A stretch of 64,000 nt of DNA from Caballeronia glebae. Lineage in GTDB: Bacteria; Pseudomonadota; Gammaproteobacteria; Burkholderiales; Burkholderiaceae. The notes beneath the pieces were generated by a model. That model ran no database searches. It was not told the origin of the DNA and saw only the letters and a list, made by a program, of their open reading frames with translations. Made by a program: the position numbers and the translations under genes. Location: contig NZ_FCOJ02000002.1 in NCBI RefSeq assembly GCF_001545035.1, positions 62,001 to 126,000 of the forward strand, written 5' to 3'. Of the stretch, positions 38,965-46,805 are shown in pieces. Each line of letters opens with the position of its first letter. Position 1 is the stretch's first letter.

Positions 38965-38979
38965 CAATGTATTTCATTG
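38965..38979. promoter_or_regulatory. Palindrome in front of oxyR
   Basis: CAATG-N5-CATTG lies eight bases before the oxyR start codon. It is a short LysR-type dyad that could mediate autoregulation. It is too short to be certain. Confidence 0.3.
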
Positions 38980-38986
38980 GCCTTCA

Positions 38987-39946
38987 ATGACCCTCACTGA
39001 ACTGAAGTACATCGTCGCGGTCGCGCGGGAACGGCATTTCGGCCGCGCGGCCGAGGCGTGCTTCGTCAGCCAGCCGACCTTGTCGGTGGCAATCAAAAAG
39101 CTCGAAGACGAACTGAACGTGCAGATCTTCGAGCGCGGCACGAGCGAAGTCAGCGTGACGCCGATCGGCGAGCAGATCGTGACGCAGGCGCAGCGCGTGC
39201 TCGAACAGACGCTCGCCATCAAGGAAATCGCCAAGCAGGGCAAGGACCCGCTCGTCGGGCCGCTGCGCCTCGGCGTGATCTACACGATCGGACCGTACCT
39301 TCTGCCGACGCTCGTCAAGCAGATGATCAAGGCGGTCCCGCAGATGCCGCTCATGCTTCAGGAGAACTTCACGCTCAAGCTGATCGAGCTTCTCAAGCAG
39401 GGCGAAATCGATGTAGCGATCATGGCGCTGCCGTTCCCCGAAACCGGCCTGATGGTGCGCGCGCTCTACGACGAGCCGTTCGTCGTCGCGATGCCGTCGG
39501 GTCATGCGTGGGAGAACCGCGCGAAGATCGATCCGGACGATCTCAAGCAGGAAACCATGCTGCTGCTCGGCAGCGGCCATTGCTTCCGCGATCACGTGCT
39601 CGGCGTGTGTCCTGAACTAATGCGCTTCTCGCAGAATGCGGACGGCATCCAGAAGACGTTCGAAGGCTCGTCGCTGGAAACGATTCGCCATATGGTCGCG
39701 AGCGGCGTCGGCATTACGGTGCTGCCGCGCATGTCGGTGAGCGAGGTGAAGCCGCATGCGGGGGGCATCGATTCGGGCCTGCTCAGCTACGTGGCGTTTG
39801 ACGAGCCCGTGCCAGACCGGCGCGTCGTGCTCGCGTGGCGCAAGAGCTTCACGCGCATGCCGGCCATCGACGCCATCTCTGAGGCGATCGCCAATTGCGA
39901 TCTGCCCGGCGTGAGAAAGCTCGATATGCCTGTCGCAGTGAACTGA
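38987..39946 (+). CDS. oxyR: Hydrogen peroxide-sensing regulator OxyR
   Basis: 319 residues of the LysR family. The winged helix at 1-58 includes ARERHFGRAAEACFVSQPTLSVAIKKLE. The redox pair is Cys199 (GSGHCFRDHVL) and Cys208 (GVCPEL), at exactly the same positions as in E. coli OxyR, so peroxide sensing by disulfide formation is expected. Position after recG and before a catalase unit agrees. A terminator follows at 39963. Confidence 0.97.
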   Translation: MTLTELKYIVAVARERHFGRAAEACFVSQPTLSVAIKKLEDELNVQIFERGTSEVSVTPIGEQIVTQAQRVLEQTLAIKEIAKQGKDPLVGPLRLGVIYTIGPYLLPTLVKQMIKAVPQMPLMLQENFTLKLIELLKQGEIDVAIMALPFPETGLMVRALYDEPFVVAMPSGHAWENRAKIDPDDLKQETMLLLGSGHCFRDHVLGVCPELMRFSQNADGIQKTFEGSSLETIRHMVASGVGITVLPRMSVSEVKPHAGGIDSGLLSYVAFDEPVPDRRVVLAWRKSFTRMPAIDAISEAIANCDLPGVRKLDMPVAVN

Positions 39947-39962
39947 TCACGTTTTTCCCTGC

Positions 39963-39998
39963 AAAACGCCGCGCTCTGGCAACGGAGCGCGGCGTTTT
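39963..39998 (+). terminator. oxyR terminator
   Basis: AAAACGCCGCGCTC pairs with GAGCGCGGCGTTTT around an eight-base loop; the U tract is short (TTTTC). Confidence 0.78.
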
Positions 39999-40042
39999 CA
40001 TTTGCGGTATCGCGCCCCGGCGAAATCAGCGCGATGTTTGAT

Positions 40043-40084
40043 CTATCGCATATATAAATTTAATCGAATTATAAAAATCGATAG
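40043..40084. promoter_or_regulatory. AT-rich regulatory region upstream of katA with a spaced inverted repeat
   Basis: CTATCG (40043-40048) and CGATAG (40079-40084) form an inverted repeat with a 30-base, strongly AT-rich centre. OxyR contacts ATAG/CTAT elements across four turns of DNA, so this is a candidate OxyR-controlled promoter for the catalase unit. The full tetrameric consensus is not met. Confidence 0.4.
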
Positions 40085-40138
40085 TTTGCGTTACGATCTT
40101 CTTCAGTCGGATTCCACCGACCACGACAAGAGGATTCC

Positions 40139-40225
40139 ATGATCGCCGCGACGTTCTCCGACCGCTGGGACAGCTTTCGCGATACGGCGGTTTCGACCCT
40201 CGCCGATTTCGCCCGCGTGGCCTGA
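40139..40225 (+). CDS. Very small ORF in the katA leader (28 codons)
   Basis: ATG 40139 is preceded by AAGAGGATTCC, a good ribosome site, and reads [13 protein letters not shown] then [15 protein letters not shown] to a TGA at 40223. It lies between the regulatory region and katA, 50 bases before the catalase start. The peptide is amphipathic, with Phe and Asp spaced along it; I recognise no family. It may be a real small protein or a translated leader that affects katA expression. Confidence 0.5.
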   Translation: MIAATFSDRWDSFRDTAVSTLADFARVA

Positions 40226-40275
40226 GCGCGCGCTCCACATCATCCAACGCAAACGCAAAAAGCAGGAGTATCACG

Positions 40276-41748
40276 ATGACGACCCAACGACTCACGACCG
40301 TGGCTGGCGCACCCGTCGGCGACAACCAGAACTCGCAGACCGCCGGCCCGCGCGGCCCGGTGACGCTGCAGGACTTCTGGCTCGTCGAGAAACTCGCGCA
40401 CTTCGACCGCGAAGTGATTCCCGAGCGTCGCGTCCACGCCAAGGGCTCGGGCGCGTTCGGCACCTTCCGGGTGACGCACGATATTTCGCGCTACACGAAG
40501 GCAAAATTGTTCGCGGACATCGGCAAGGAAACGCCGATCTTCATGCGCTTCTCGACGGTCGCGGGCGAGCGCGGCGCGGCCGATGCCGAGCGCGACGTGC
40601 GTGGTTTCTCGATCAAGTTCTACACGGAAGAGGGCAACTGGGACGTCGTCGGCAACAACACGCCGGTGTTTTTCATTCGCGATCCGTTGAAGTTCCCCGA
40701 CTTCATCCACACGCAAAAGCGTGATCCGTACACGAACATGCGCAGCAACATCGCCGCATGGGATTTCTGGTCGCGTCATCCGGAATCGCTGCATCAGGTG
40801 ACGATTCTCATGAGCGACCGTGGCATTCCGAAGAACCATCGTCAGATGCACGGTTTCGGCTCGCACACGTACTCCTTCCTTAGCAAGGACAACGAGCGTT
40901 TCTACGTGAAGTTCCACTTCAAGTCGCAGCAGCCGCTTGAGAATTACACCGATGCAGAAGCGGCCGCCGTGGTCGCGAACGACCGCGAAAGCGCGCAGCG
41001 CGATCTCGTCGGGAACATCGACAAGGGCAATTTCCCGCGCTGGAATTTCAGCATTCAGGTCATGACGGAAGAGCAGGCTACGCAGTCGAAGGTGAATCCG
41101 TTCGACATCACGAAAGTGTGGTCGCACAAGGACTTTCCGCTGATCGACGTCGGCGTGATCGAACTCAACCGCAACGCGCAGAATTACTTCGCGGACGTGG
41201 AGCAGGCCGCGTTCACGCCGGCGAACGTGGTGCCGGGCATCGGCTTCTCGCCGGACCGGTTGTTGCAAGGGCGTCTGTTCTCGTATGGCGACGCGCAGCG
41301 TTATCGGCTCGGCATCAACCATCACCAGATTCCGGTGAACGCGCCGCGTGCGCCGATCGCCAATTCGTTCCATCGCGATGGCGCGATGCGCACCGACGGC
41401 AACCTCGGCGGCCGCGTGAACTACGAGCCGAGCCGTTTCGGCGAATTCGCGCAGGACGCGAGCGTGAACGAGCCGCCGCTCGCGGGCGGAACGGTGTATC
41501 GCTACGACCATCGCGAAGACGACGATTACTACAGTCAGCCGGCCGCGCTGTTCCGGCTCTTCGATGACGCCCAGCGCGAGCGCTTCTTCGGCAACATCGC
41601 GCGGCACATTCATGGCGTGCCGAACGAAATCGTCGTGCGGCAGATCGGGCATTTCCGCCGTATCGATCCGGCTTACGCGCAGGGCGTGATCGACGCGCTC
41701 GCGAAGCTCGGCCAGAAGATCGAAGAGCAGGACGCCGCCGCCGTCTGA
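40276..41748 (+). CDS. katA: Catalase (monofunctional haem type)
   Basis: 490 residues, a small-subunit clade 3 type length. The catalytic His54 is in [14 protein letters not shown], Asn127 in VVGNNTP, and the haem-ligand Tyr337 in [15 protein letters not shown]. It decomposes hydrogen peroxide to water and oxygen in the cytosol. AGGAG lies nine bases before ATG 40276. It follows oxyR and a leader ORF, and precedes a 50-residue peptide and dps, so this looks like a peroxide-response cluster. No katG is visible here, unlike the oxyR-katG pair I recall in several Burkholderia. Confidence 0.97.
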   Translation: MTTQRLTTVAGAPVGDNQNSQTAGPRGPVTLQDFWLVEKLAHFDREVIPERRVHAKGSGAFGTFRVTHDISRYTKAKLFADIGKETPIFMRFSTVAGERGAADAERDVRGFSIKFYTEEGNWDVVGNNTPVFFIRDPLKFPDFIHTQKRDPYTNMRSNIAAWDFWSRHPESLHQVTILMSDRGIPKNHRQMHGFGSHTYSFLSKDNERFYVKFHFKSQQPLENYTDAEAAAVVANDRESAQRDLVGNIDKGNFPRWNFSIQVMTEEQATQSKVNPFDITKVWSHKDFPLIDVGVIELNRNAQNYFADVEQAAFTPANVVPGIGFSPDRLLQGRLFSYGDAQRYRLGINHHQIPVNAPRAPIANSFHRDGAMRTDGNLGGRVNYEPSRFGEFAQDASVNEPPLAGGTVYRYDHREDDDYYSQPAALFRLFDDAQRERFFGNIARHIHGVPNEIVVRQIGHFRRIDPAYAQGVIDALAKLGQKIEEQDAAAV

Positions 41749-41783
41749 CTGCGACGCGCGCCGGAAACACGGGAGAAAACATC

Positions 41784-41936
41784 ATGTCTCAAGCGTTGAA
41801 TCACATCGCACAGGCGGTCGAGCATATCGAAGCGACGAGCGTTCGGGCTTCGCGCCGCGTGCGCATCGCGATTGCGTTCGGTATCGTCGCGGCGGGTTAT
41901 GGGCTTGTCGTCGCGAGCGGTGTGGCCGGTGCGTGA
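41784..41936 (+). CDS. Small single-span membrane protein after katA
   Basis: 50 residues, preceded by the strong ribosome site GGGAGAAAACATC. The first half, MSQALNHIAQAVEHIEATSV, is an amphipathic helix. After the basic RASRRVR comes one hydrophobic segment (about 28-46) rich in Ala, Gly and Val. The start is 35 bases after the katA stop, so it is probably in the same transcript. I do not recognise the family. Codon use matches the neighbours. A role at the membrane in peroxide stress is inference from position. Confidence 0.7.
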   Translation: MSQALNHIAQAVEHIEATSVRASRRVRIAIAFGIVAAGYGLVVASGVAGA

Positions 41937-42043
41937 GCGTGGTCGGCGGGGCGCGAGTGCGTCAACGCAGCGCAGCGCAGTCGAGTGTCGCTGCGCAATG
42001 AATCGTTCCCCGTTTCTAAGATAAACTGTCGAACGCTCGAAAA

Positions 42044-42073
42044 CGCCGCGCTGCAAGCGTTTGCAGCGCGGCG
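42044..42073 (+). terminator. Perfect 13-bp hairpin between the katA unit and dps
   Basis: CGCCGCGCTGCAA (42044-42056) pairs exactly with TTGCAGCGCGGCG (42061-42073) around GCGT. There is no T run, so it may be a leader structure of dps or a factor-assisted terminator rather than a classic intrinsic one. Confidence 0.45.
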
Positions 42074-42111
42074 CTCGCACCTCTCTCGAATCACTCTCTC
42101 ACGGAGTCATC

Positions 42112-42600
42112 ATGGCGAAGAAAGGCACTGCACCTGCCGTCAATATCGGCATCAGCGACAAAGACCGCAAGAAGATCGCCGATGGGCTGTCGCGACTGCT
42201 GGCCGACACGTACACGTTGTATCTGAAGACCCACAACTTTCACTGGAACGTGACGGGTCCGATGTTCAACACGCTGCATCTGATGTTCGAGACGCAGTAC
42301 AACGAACTCGCGCTCGCCGTCGATTCGATCGCCGAACGCATTCGCGCGCTGGGCGTGCACGCGCCGGGCAGCTACAAGGAGTTCGCGAAACTGTCGTCGA
42401 TTCCGGAAGCGGACGGCGTGCCGGCTGCCGAGGAAATGATTCGCCAACTGGTGGAAGGTCAGGAAGCCGTGGTGCGTACCGCGCGCGAAATCTTCCCGTC
42501 GACGGAAGCCGCGAACGACGAACCGACCGCCGACCTGCTCACGCAACGCATGCAGACGCACGAGAAGACCGCGTGGATGCTGCGCGCGATGCTGGCTTGA
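42112..42600 (+). CDS. dps: Dps family DNA-protecting ferritin
   Basis: 162 residues from ATG 42112, with ACGGAG upstream. The inter-subunit ferroxidase residues are present: His44 in [10 protein letters not shown], His56 and Glu60 region in LHLMFETQY, Asp71 and Glu75 in VDSIAERI. Dps dodecamers oxidise Fe(II) with hydrogen peroxide, store iron and coat DNA. The N-terminal AKKGTAP stretch is basic and could bind DNA. Lying downstream of oxyR and katA, it is likely to be peroxide-induced. A terminator follows at 42653. Confidence 0.95.
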   Translation: MAKKGTAPAVNIGISDKDRKKIADGLSRLLADTYTLYLKTHNFHWNVTGPMFNTLHLMFETQYNELALAVDSIAERIRALGVHAPGSYKEFAKLSSIPEADGVPAAEEMIRQLVEGQEAVVRTAREIFPSTEAANDEPTADLLTQRMQTHEKTAWMLRAMLA

Positions 42601-42652
42601 GGCTTTCGCCGCTTCCACCGCTTCCGCAGCGTTCGTAGTTCTCGCAGTGACG

Positions 42653-42679
42653 AAACCCCGCTCTCACGCGGGGTTTTCG
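42653..42679 (+). terminator. dps terminator
   Basis: AAACCCCGC pairs with GCGGGGTTT around six bases, followed by TTTTCGCTTTT. Confidence 0.85.
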
Positions 42680-42697
42680 CTTTTCAGGCGCTTCGAA

Positions 42698-42727
42698 GCC
42701 GCTGTTCTAAAAGCCGCTGTTCTAAAA
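42698..42727. repeat. Direct duplication of a 15-bp unit before ubiA
   Basis: GCCGCTGTTCTAAAA occurs twice in succession, immediately upstream of ubiA. It may be a slippage product within the promoter region, since each copy ends in a -10-like TCTAAAA. Confidence 0.8.
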
Positions 42728-42763
42728 TAGCCGCATCGCGTTTTCTCGCTTCGTCTTTCCGCC

Positions 42764-43624
42764 ATGCTCGCCCGACTTCCGCTCTACCTGCGCCTCGTGC
42801 GCCTCGATAAGCCCATTGGCAGCCTGCTGCTTCTGTGGCCGACGCTCAACGCGTTGTGGATCGCGTCAGGCGGCCATCCGTCGCCGATGCTGCTCGCCAT
42901 TTTCATCGTCGGCACGATCCTGATGCGCTCCGCGGGCTGCGCGATCAACGACTACGCCGATCGCGACTTCGACCGGTACGTGAAGCGCACGGCGGAGCGG
43001 CCGATCACATCGGGCAAGATCAAGGCGTGGGAGGCCGTGGCGCTCGCGGCGGCGCTCGCGCTCGTCGCGTTCCTGCTGATCCTGCCGCTCAACGCGCTCA
43101 CGAAGGAACTGTCGGTGTTCGCGCTGTTCGTGGCGGGTTCGTATCCGTTCACCAAGCGCTTCTTCGCGATCCCGCAGGCGTATCTCGGCATCGCGTTCGG
43201 CTTCGGCATTCCGATGGCCTTCGCCGCCGTTCAGAACCACGTGCCGATGCTCGCGTGGATCATGCTCGCCGCGAACGTGTTCTGGTCGGTCGCGTACGAC
43301 ACCGAGTACGCGATGGTCGATCGCGACGACGACATCAAGATCGGCATTCGAACCTCCGCGCTCACCTTCGGGCGCTACGACGTGCTCGCCGTCATGCTGT
43401 GCTACGCGGCGACGCTGGCGATTTACGCGGGCATCGGCATCGCGCTCGGATTTGGCTGGGGCTACTGGCTCGGCTGGATCGCGGCGGCGGTTTGCGCGGT
43501 GTACCACTATGGGCTGATCCGCAATCGTGAACGCATGGCGTGCTTCGCCGCGTTCAAGCACAACAACTGGCTCGGCGGCATGCTGTTCGCGGGCATCGCG
43601 CTGCATTACGCGCTGGCGGGCTGA
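42764..43624 (+). CDS. ubiA: 4-hydroxybenzoate octaprenyltransferase
   Basis: 286 residues with about eight to nine membrane helices. The two Asp-rich motifs that bind magnesium and prenyl diphosphate are NDYADRDFD at about 62-70 and [12 protein letters not shown] at about 182-193. It attaches the polyprenyl chain to 4-hydroxybenzoate at the inner membrane, the committing step of ubiquinone synthesis that ubiH serves later. It is a single gene between dps and an orphan methyltransferase. Confidence 0.96.
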   Translation: MLARLPLYLRLVRLDKPIGSLLLLWPTLNALWIASGGHPSPMLLAIFIVGTILMRSAGCAINDYADRDFDRYVKRTAERPITSGKIKAWEAVALAAALALVAFLLILPLNALTKELSVFALFVAGSYPFTKRFFAIPQAYLGIAFGFGIPMAFAAVQNHVPMLAWIMLAANVFWSVAYDTEYAMVDRDDDIKIGIRTSALTFGRYDVLAVMLCYAATLAIYAGIGIALGFGWGYWLGWIAAAVCAVYHYGLIRNRERMACFAAFKHNNWLGGMLFAGIALHYALAG

Positions 43625-43941
43625 TCCTCATCGCGCAACGTCCACGCTGCAACGTGTGCAACGCACGTTGCACGAAAACGTGGCTGATCGCTTCATGCAA
43701 ATCCGCGAAACAGTCTGTGAACGACAAATTTGTTCGCATCGCGGCTTTGCGACCTCATCCTTTGATAACTTCGCAAGTTTGGTATCGATTAATTAGTCTG
43801 GATACCTGAAGAGACTTTGTGTGCGGGCGGTCGTTCGACGGCGGACGGTCAGACTCTTTTTTCTACGAGCCGGGTGATCGCCGCGAATCTTTCCGCGCCG
43901 CGACGTCCGTTCGCTCAATTCATTCTGGGTGCGTGTCAGTC
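43625..43941. other. Intergenic region after ubiA, lower in GC
   Basis: 317 bases, AT-rich from about 43680 to 43830. It holds a perfect inverted repeat GCAACGTG-N7-CACGTTGC at 43649-43671 without a T run. I see no other supported feature. Confidence 0.5.
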
Positions 43942-45186
43942 ATGGGTTATCTTGCTCGATTCGATTTAGCTGGACTTGCTTCCCGATTTCGGGTCACGCA
44001 TCTCGTCGAAACCGGTTATGGACGAGGTAAATCCTGCCGCGCGGCTTTGAACGCCGGTTTCACGAAGGCGCTCTCGTGCGAAATCTTCGGGCCGCTTTTT
44101 GCCGAGGCGGAACAAAGCGAACGTCTCCATGTCGCGAATGTGGACAGTCTCACGTTTCTGCGTTCGGCACCGGTGACGGGCGCGCTCGCCGAGCATCGCT
44201 GCCTCGTTTTCCTCGACGCGCATTACCCCGGCGCGGACTTTGGCGGCAAGAGCTACATGAGCCACGAACATAGTCCGGCCGAACGCCTGCCGTTGCTCGC
44301 CGAACTCGAACTGCTTCGCGGCCGGGCGGACGATGCGCTCATCGTACTGGACGATGTTCGCATTTACCGGCGTGAGTTCCAGACGAGCGACGGCACGCTT
44401 CCGGACTGGGTCGAGGACGGCTTCGACCAGGAAGCCACGTTCCTCGAATTGCTCGCGTCGTTCGACGGCACACACACGTTGCACTGGCATGCCGAGGAAA
44501 CGGGCTACGCGGTTCTCTGGCCGCGCGCGTGGGGCGAATACGCGCTGAAGAAGTGGGTGCTGCCCGGCGATCGGACGCAGCGGTTAGAGCTCACACTGGG
44601 CGTCCCGGGCACGACCTGTATCTCGCTCAATCGCCGTTTGCTCGACGCGCGCTTCAGCAATCGCTGGCTCGTGGGCAACGGGCTCGATATCGGCGGCGGC
44701 AACGACAGCATCGCGCTGTATCGCTCATTGTTTCCGCGCATCGACAGCGTGACGGTGTACGAGCGGGAGCAGGGCGACGCACAATATCTCGACAACGTCA
44801 GGGACGACAGCTTCGACTTCGTCTATTCCGGACACTGCCTCGAACACGTGATCGACCCGCGCGTCGCGCTGCGCCACTGGTTGCGCGTGCTCAAGCCGGG
44901 CGGCCATCTCGTTATCACCGTGCCCGATGAAGACCTGTACGAGCAGGGCGTGTGGCCGTCGACGTTCAACCAGGACCACAAGCACACGTTCACGCTGTAC
45001 AAACGCGAAAGCTGGTCGCCCGTGTCGATCAACGTTCTGGATTTACTGCGCGATTTCGAGCGCGAAGTCAGCGTAAAAAAGGTCGAGCTTCTGGATCACA
45101 GCTTCCTGCGCGGCATGGAGCGCTACGACCAGACACGGAGCGCATTCGCGGAGTGCGGCATCGAGTTCGTCGTGCAGAAGCTTTAA
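43942..45186 (+). CDS. Two-domain protein with a C-terminal type 11 methyltransferase
   Basis: 414 residues from ATG 43942; the ribosome site is poor and the frame is open further upstream, so the start is uncertain. Residues 1-200 form a Rossmann-like domain (THLVETGYGRGKSC, LVFLDAHYPGADFGG, DDALIVLDDVRIY) resembling an altered methyltransferase. Residues about 240-414 are a second, classic SAM domain: LDIGGGNDSIALY (motif I), DFVYSGHCLEHVIDP and LKPGGHLVITVPD. No neighbour suggests a substrate. Such proteins occur in surface polysaccharide loci, but nothing here is linked. Acquisition is possible, given the AT-rich upstream region. Confidence 0.75.
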   Translation: MGYLARFDLAGLASRFRVTHLVETGYGRGKSCRAALNAGFTKALSCEIFGPLFAEAEQSERLHVANVDSLTFLRSAPVTGALAEHRCLVFLDAHYPGADFGGKSYMSHEHSPAERLPLLAELELLRGRADDALIVLDDVRIYRREFQTSDGTLPDWVEDGFDQEATFLELLASFDGTHTLHWHAEETGYAVLWPRAWGEYALKKWVLPGDRTQRLELTLGVPGTTCISLNRRLLDARFSNRWLVGNGLDIGGGNDSIALYRSLFPRIDSVTVYEREQGDAQYLDNVRDDSFDFVYSGHCLEHVIDPRVALRHWLRVLKPGGHLVITVPDEDLYEQGVWPSTFNQDHKHTFTLYKRESWSPVSINVLDLLRDFEREVSVKKVELLDHSFLRGMERYDQTRSAFAECGIEFVVQKL

Positions 45187-45238
45187 GCAGACGTGGCGCG
45201 CGTGCGTATGCGCGCTACGTCTTTAATGACCGGTCGGC

Positions 45239-46051
45239 TCAAGCCCCGCCCAATTCATCGCCCATCTCTTTCGCCCGCGCTTCTGCAGCCAGCGCGCCGC
45301 GCACGATCGCGTCCTTCACCCCTTGTGCATCGAACGAGGCGAGCGCCGCCGCCGTCGTGCCGCCCTTCGACGTCACGCGCTCGCGCAACACGCTCGCCGG
45401 CTCGCCCGATTGCGCGGCCAGTTGCGCCGCGCCGGTGAACGTGGCGACGGCGAGCGCGCGGCCTTGCTCCTCGTCCATGCCGAGCTGGCGCGCCGCTTCC
45501 TGCATTGCTTCGATGAAATAGAACACGTAAGCCGGGCCGCTGCCGGAAATCGCGGTGACGGCGTCGAGCTTCGCTTCATCGTCGAACCAGACGGCCGTGC
45601 CGACCGCTTCCAGCACTTGCGAGGCGAGCGCTTTCGCCGCATCGGTCACGCCGGGCAATGCGGCAATGCCGGTCACGCCCATGCCGATCAGCGCGGGCGT
45701 GTTCGGCATCGTGCGCACGACGAGCGCGTAACCGTTCAGCCAGCGCGAGAGATCCGTCGCGCGAATGCCGGCGGCGATGCTGATGATCGTCTGCTTCGAC
45801 AGATGCGGCGCAAGCGCTTCGGCCACGCTTTTGAGCACTTGCGGCTTCACGGCGAGCACGATCGCGTCGTACTCCGCGAGCTTCGCGTCGACAGCCGCGC
45901 CCGTCGCCACGCCGAATTGCTTCGCGGTACGCGCGCGCGCTTCGTTGTCGATGTCGATGGCGTAGATATCGGCGACCGATGTGCCGCGCTTGAGAAGGCC
46001 GCCGATGAGCGCCGCGGCCATGTTGCCGCCGCCGATGAATGCAATTTTCAT
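45239..46051 (-). CDS. proC: Pyrroline-5-carboxylate reductase
   Basis: 270 residues from ATG 46051. The NADPH-binding MKIAFIGGGNMAAALIGGLL is at the N-terminus and VVRTMPNTPALIGMGVTG at about 111-128. The C-terminal dimer domain has the P5CR signature SGSGPAYVFYFIEAMQEAARQLG at about 169-191 and TSKGGTTAAAL. It performs the last step of proline synthesis. It lies 14 bases after yggS on the same strand, the common yggS-proC pair, and is the last gene of the glc-yggS-proC run. Confidence 0.97.
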   Translation of the reverse strand: MKIAFIGGGNMAAALIGGLLKRGTSVADIYAIDIDNEARARTAKQFGVATGAAVDAKLAEYDAIVLAVKPQVLKSVAEALAPHLSKQTIISIAAGIRATDLSRWLNGYALVVRTMPNTPALIGMGVTGIAALPGVTDAAKALASQVLEAVGTAVWFDDEAKLDAVTAISGSGPAYVFYFIEAMQEAARQLGMDEEQGRALAVATFTGAAQLAAQSGEPASVLRERVTSKGGTTAAALASFDAQGVKDAIVRGALAAEARAKEMGDELGGA

Positions 46052-46065
46052 GGTTGAACGTGAGG

Positions 46066-46761
46066 TCAGGTGGTGTAGGTGCGCGCGCCGAAAATCGCGG
46101 TGCCGATGCGCACCATCGTCGCGCCTTCGAGCACGGCGGCTTCGAGATCGGCGGACATGCCCATCGAGAGCGTGTCGAGATCGAGGCCGTCGTCGCGCAG
46201 CGTGTTCATCAGTTCGCGCAGGCGCGCGTGCGGCTGGCGTTGCGCATCGAGGGTTTCGGCGGGCTCGGGAATCGCCATCAGGCCGCGCAGACGCAGACCC
46301 GGCAGCGCGGCGACCGCATGCGCGAGCGCGACGGCTTCTTCCGGTTCGACGCCACTCTTCGATGCCTCGCCGCTCACGTTCACCTGAATGCAGACGTTGA
46401 GCGCGGGCGTGCCTTCCGGGCGCTGCGCGGAGAGCCGCTCGGCGATCTTCAGGCGGTCGATCGAATGCACCCAGTCGAACTGTTCCGCGACGACCTTGGT
46501 CTTGTTCGATTGCAGCGGCCCGATGAAATGCCATTCGATCTCGCCGCGCAGATCGGCCAGCTCGGCGATCTTCGCGATGCCTTCCTGCACGTAGTTCTCG
46601 CCGAACGCGCGCTGGCCGGCGCCGAAGGCGGCGCGCACGTCGTTCGCGGGAAAGGTCTTGGACACGGCGAGCAGCTTGACGCAAGCCGCATCGCGCGACG
46701 CGTCGCGCGCCGCCTTGGCGATACGTTGCCGGACTTCTTCGAGATGTTGGGCGATAGACAT
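46066..46761 (-). CDS. yggS: YggS-type PLP homeostasis protein
   Basis: 231 residues from ATG 46761; a second in-frame ATG at 46791 is possible, and neither has a good ribosome site. The PLP lysine is in KLLAVSKTFP at about 29-38, with FGENYVQEG at about 53-61 and EWHFIGPLQSNK at about 76-87. SMGMSADLEAAVLEGATMVRIGTAIFG closes the single-domain alanine-racemase-like fold. It binds PLP without known catalysis and balances amino-acid pools. It is directly upstream of proC. Confidence 0.94.
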   Translation of the reverse strand: MSIAQHLEEVRQRIAKAARDASRDAACVKLLAVSKTFPANDVRAAFGAGQRAFGENYVQEGIAKIAELADLRGEIEWHFIGPLQSNKTKVVAEQFDWVHSIDRLKIAERLSAQRPEGTPALNVCIQVNVSGEASKSGVEPEEAVALAHAVAALPGLRLRGLMAIPEPAETLDAQRQPHARLRELMNTLRDDGLDLDTLSMGMSADLEAAVLEGATMVRIGTAIFGARTYTT

Positions 46762-46805
46762 GCTTGGGCGTAGGGCGTTGAAGCCACTCATTATACGAAG
46801 CGGCT

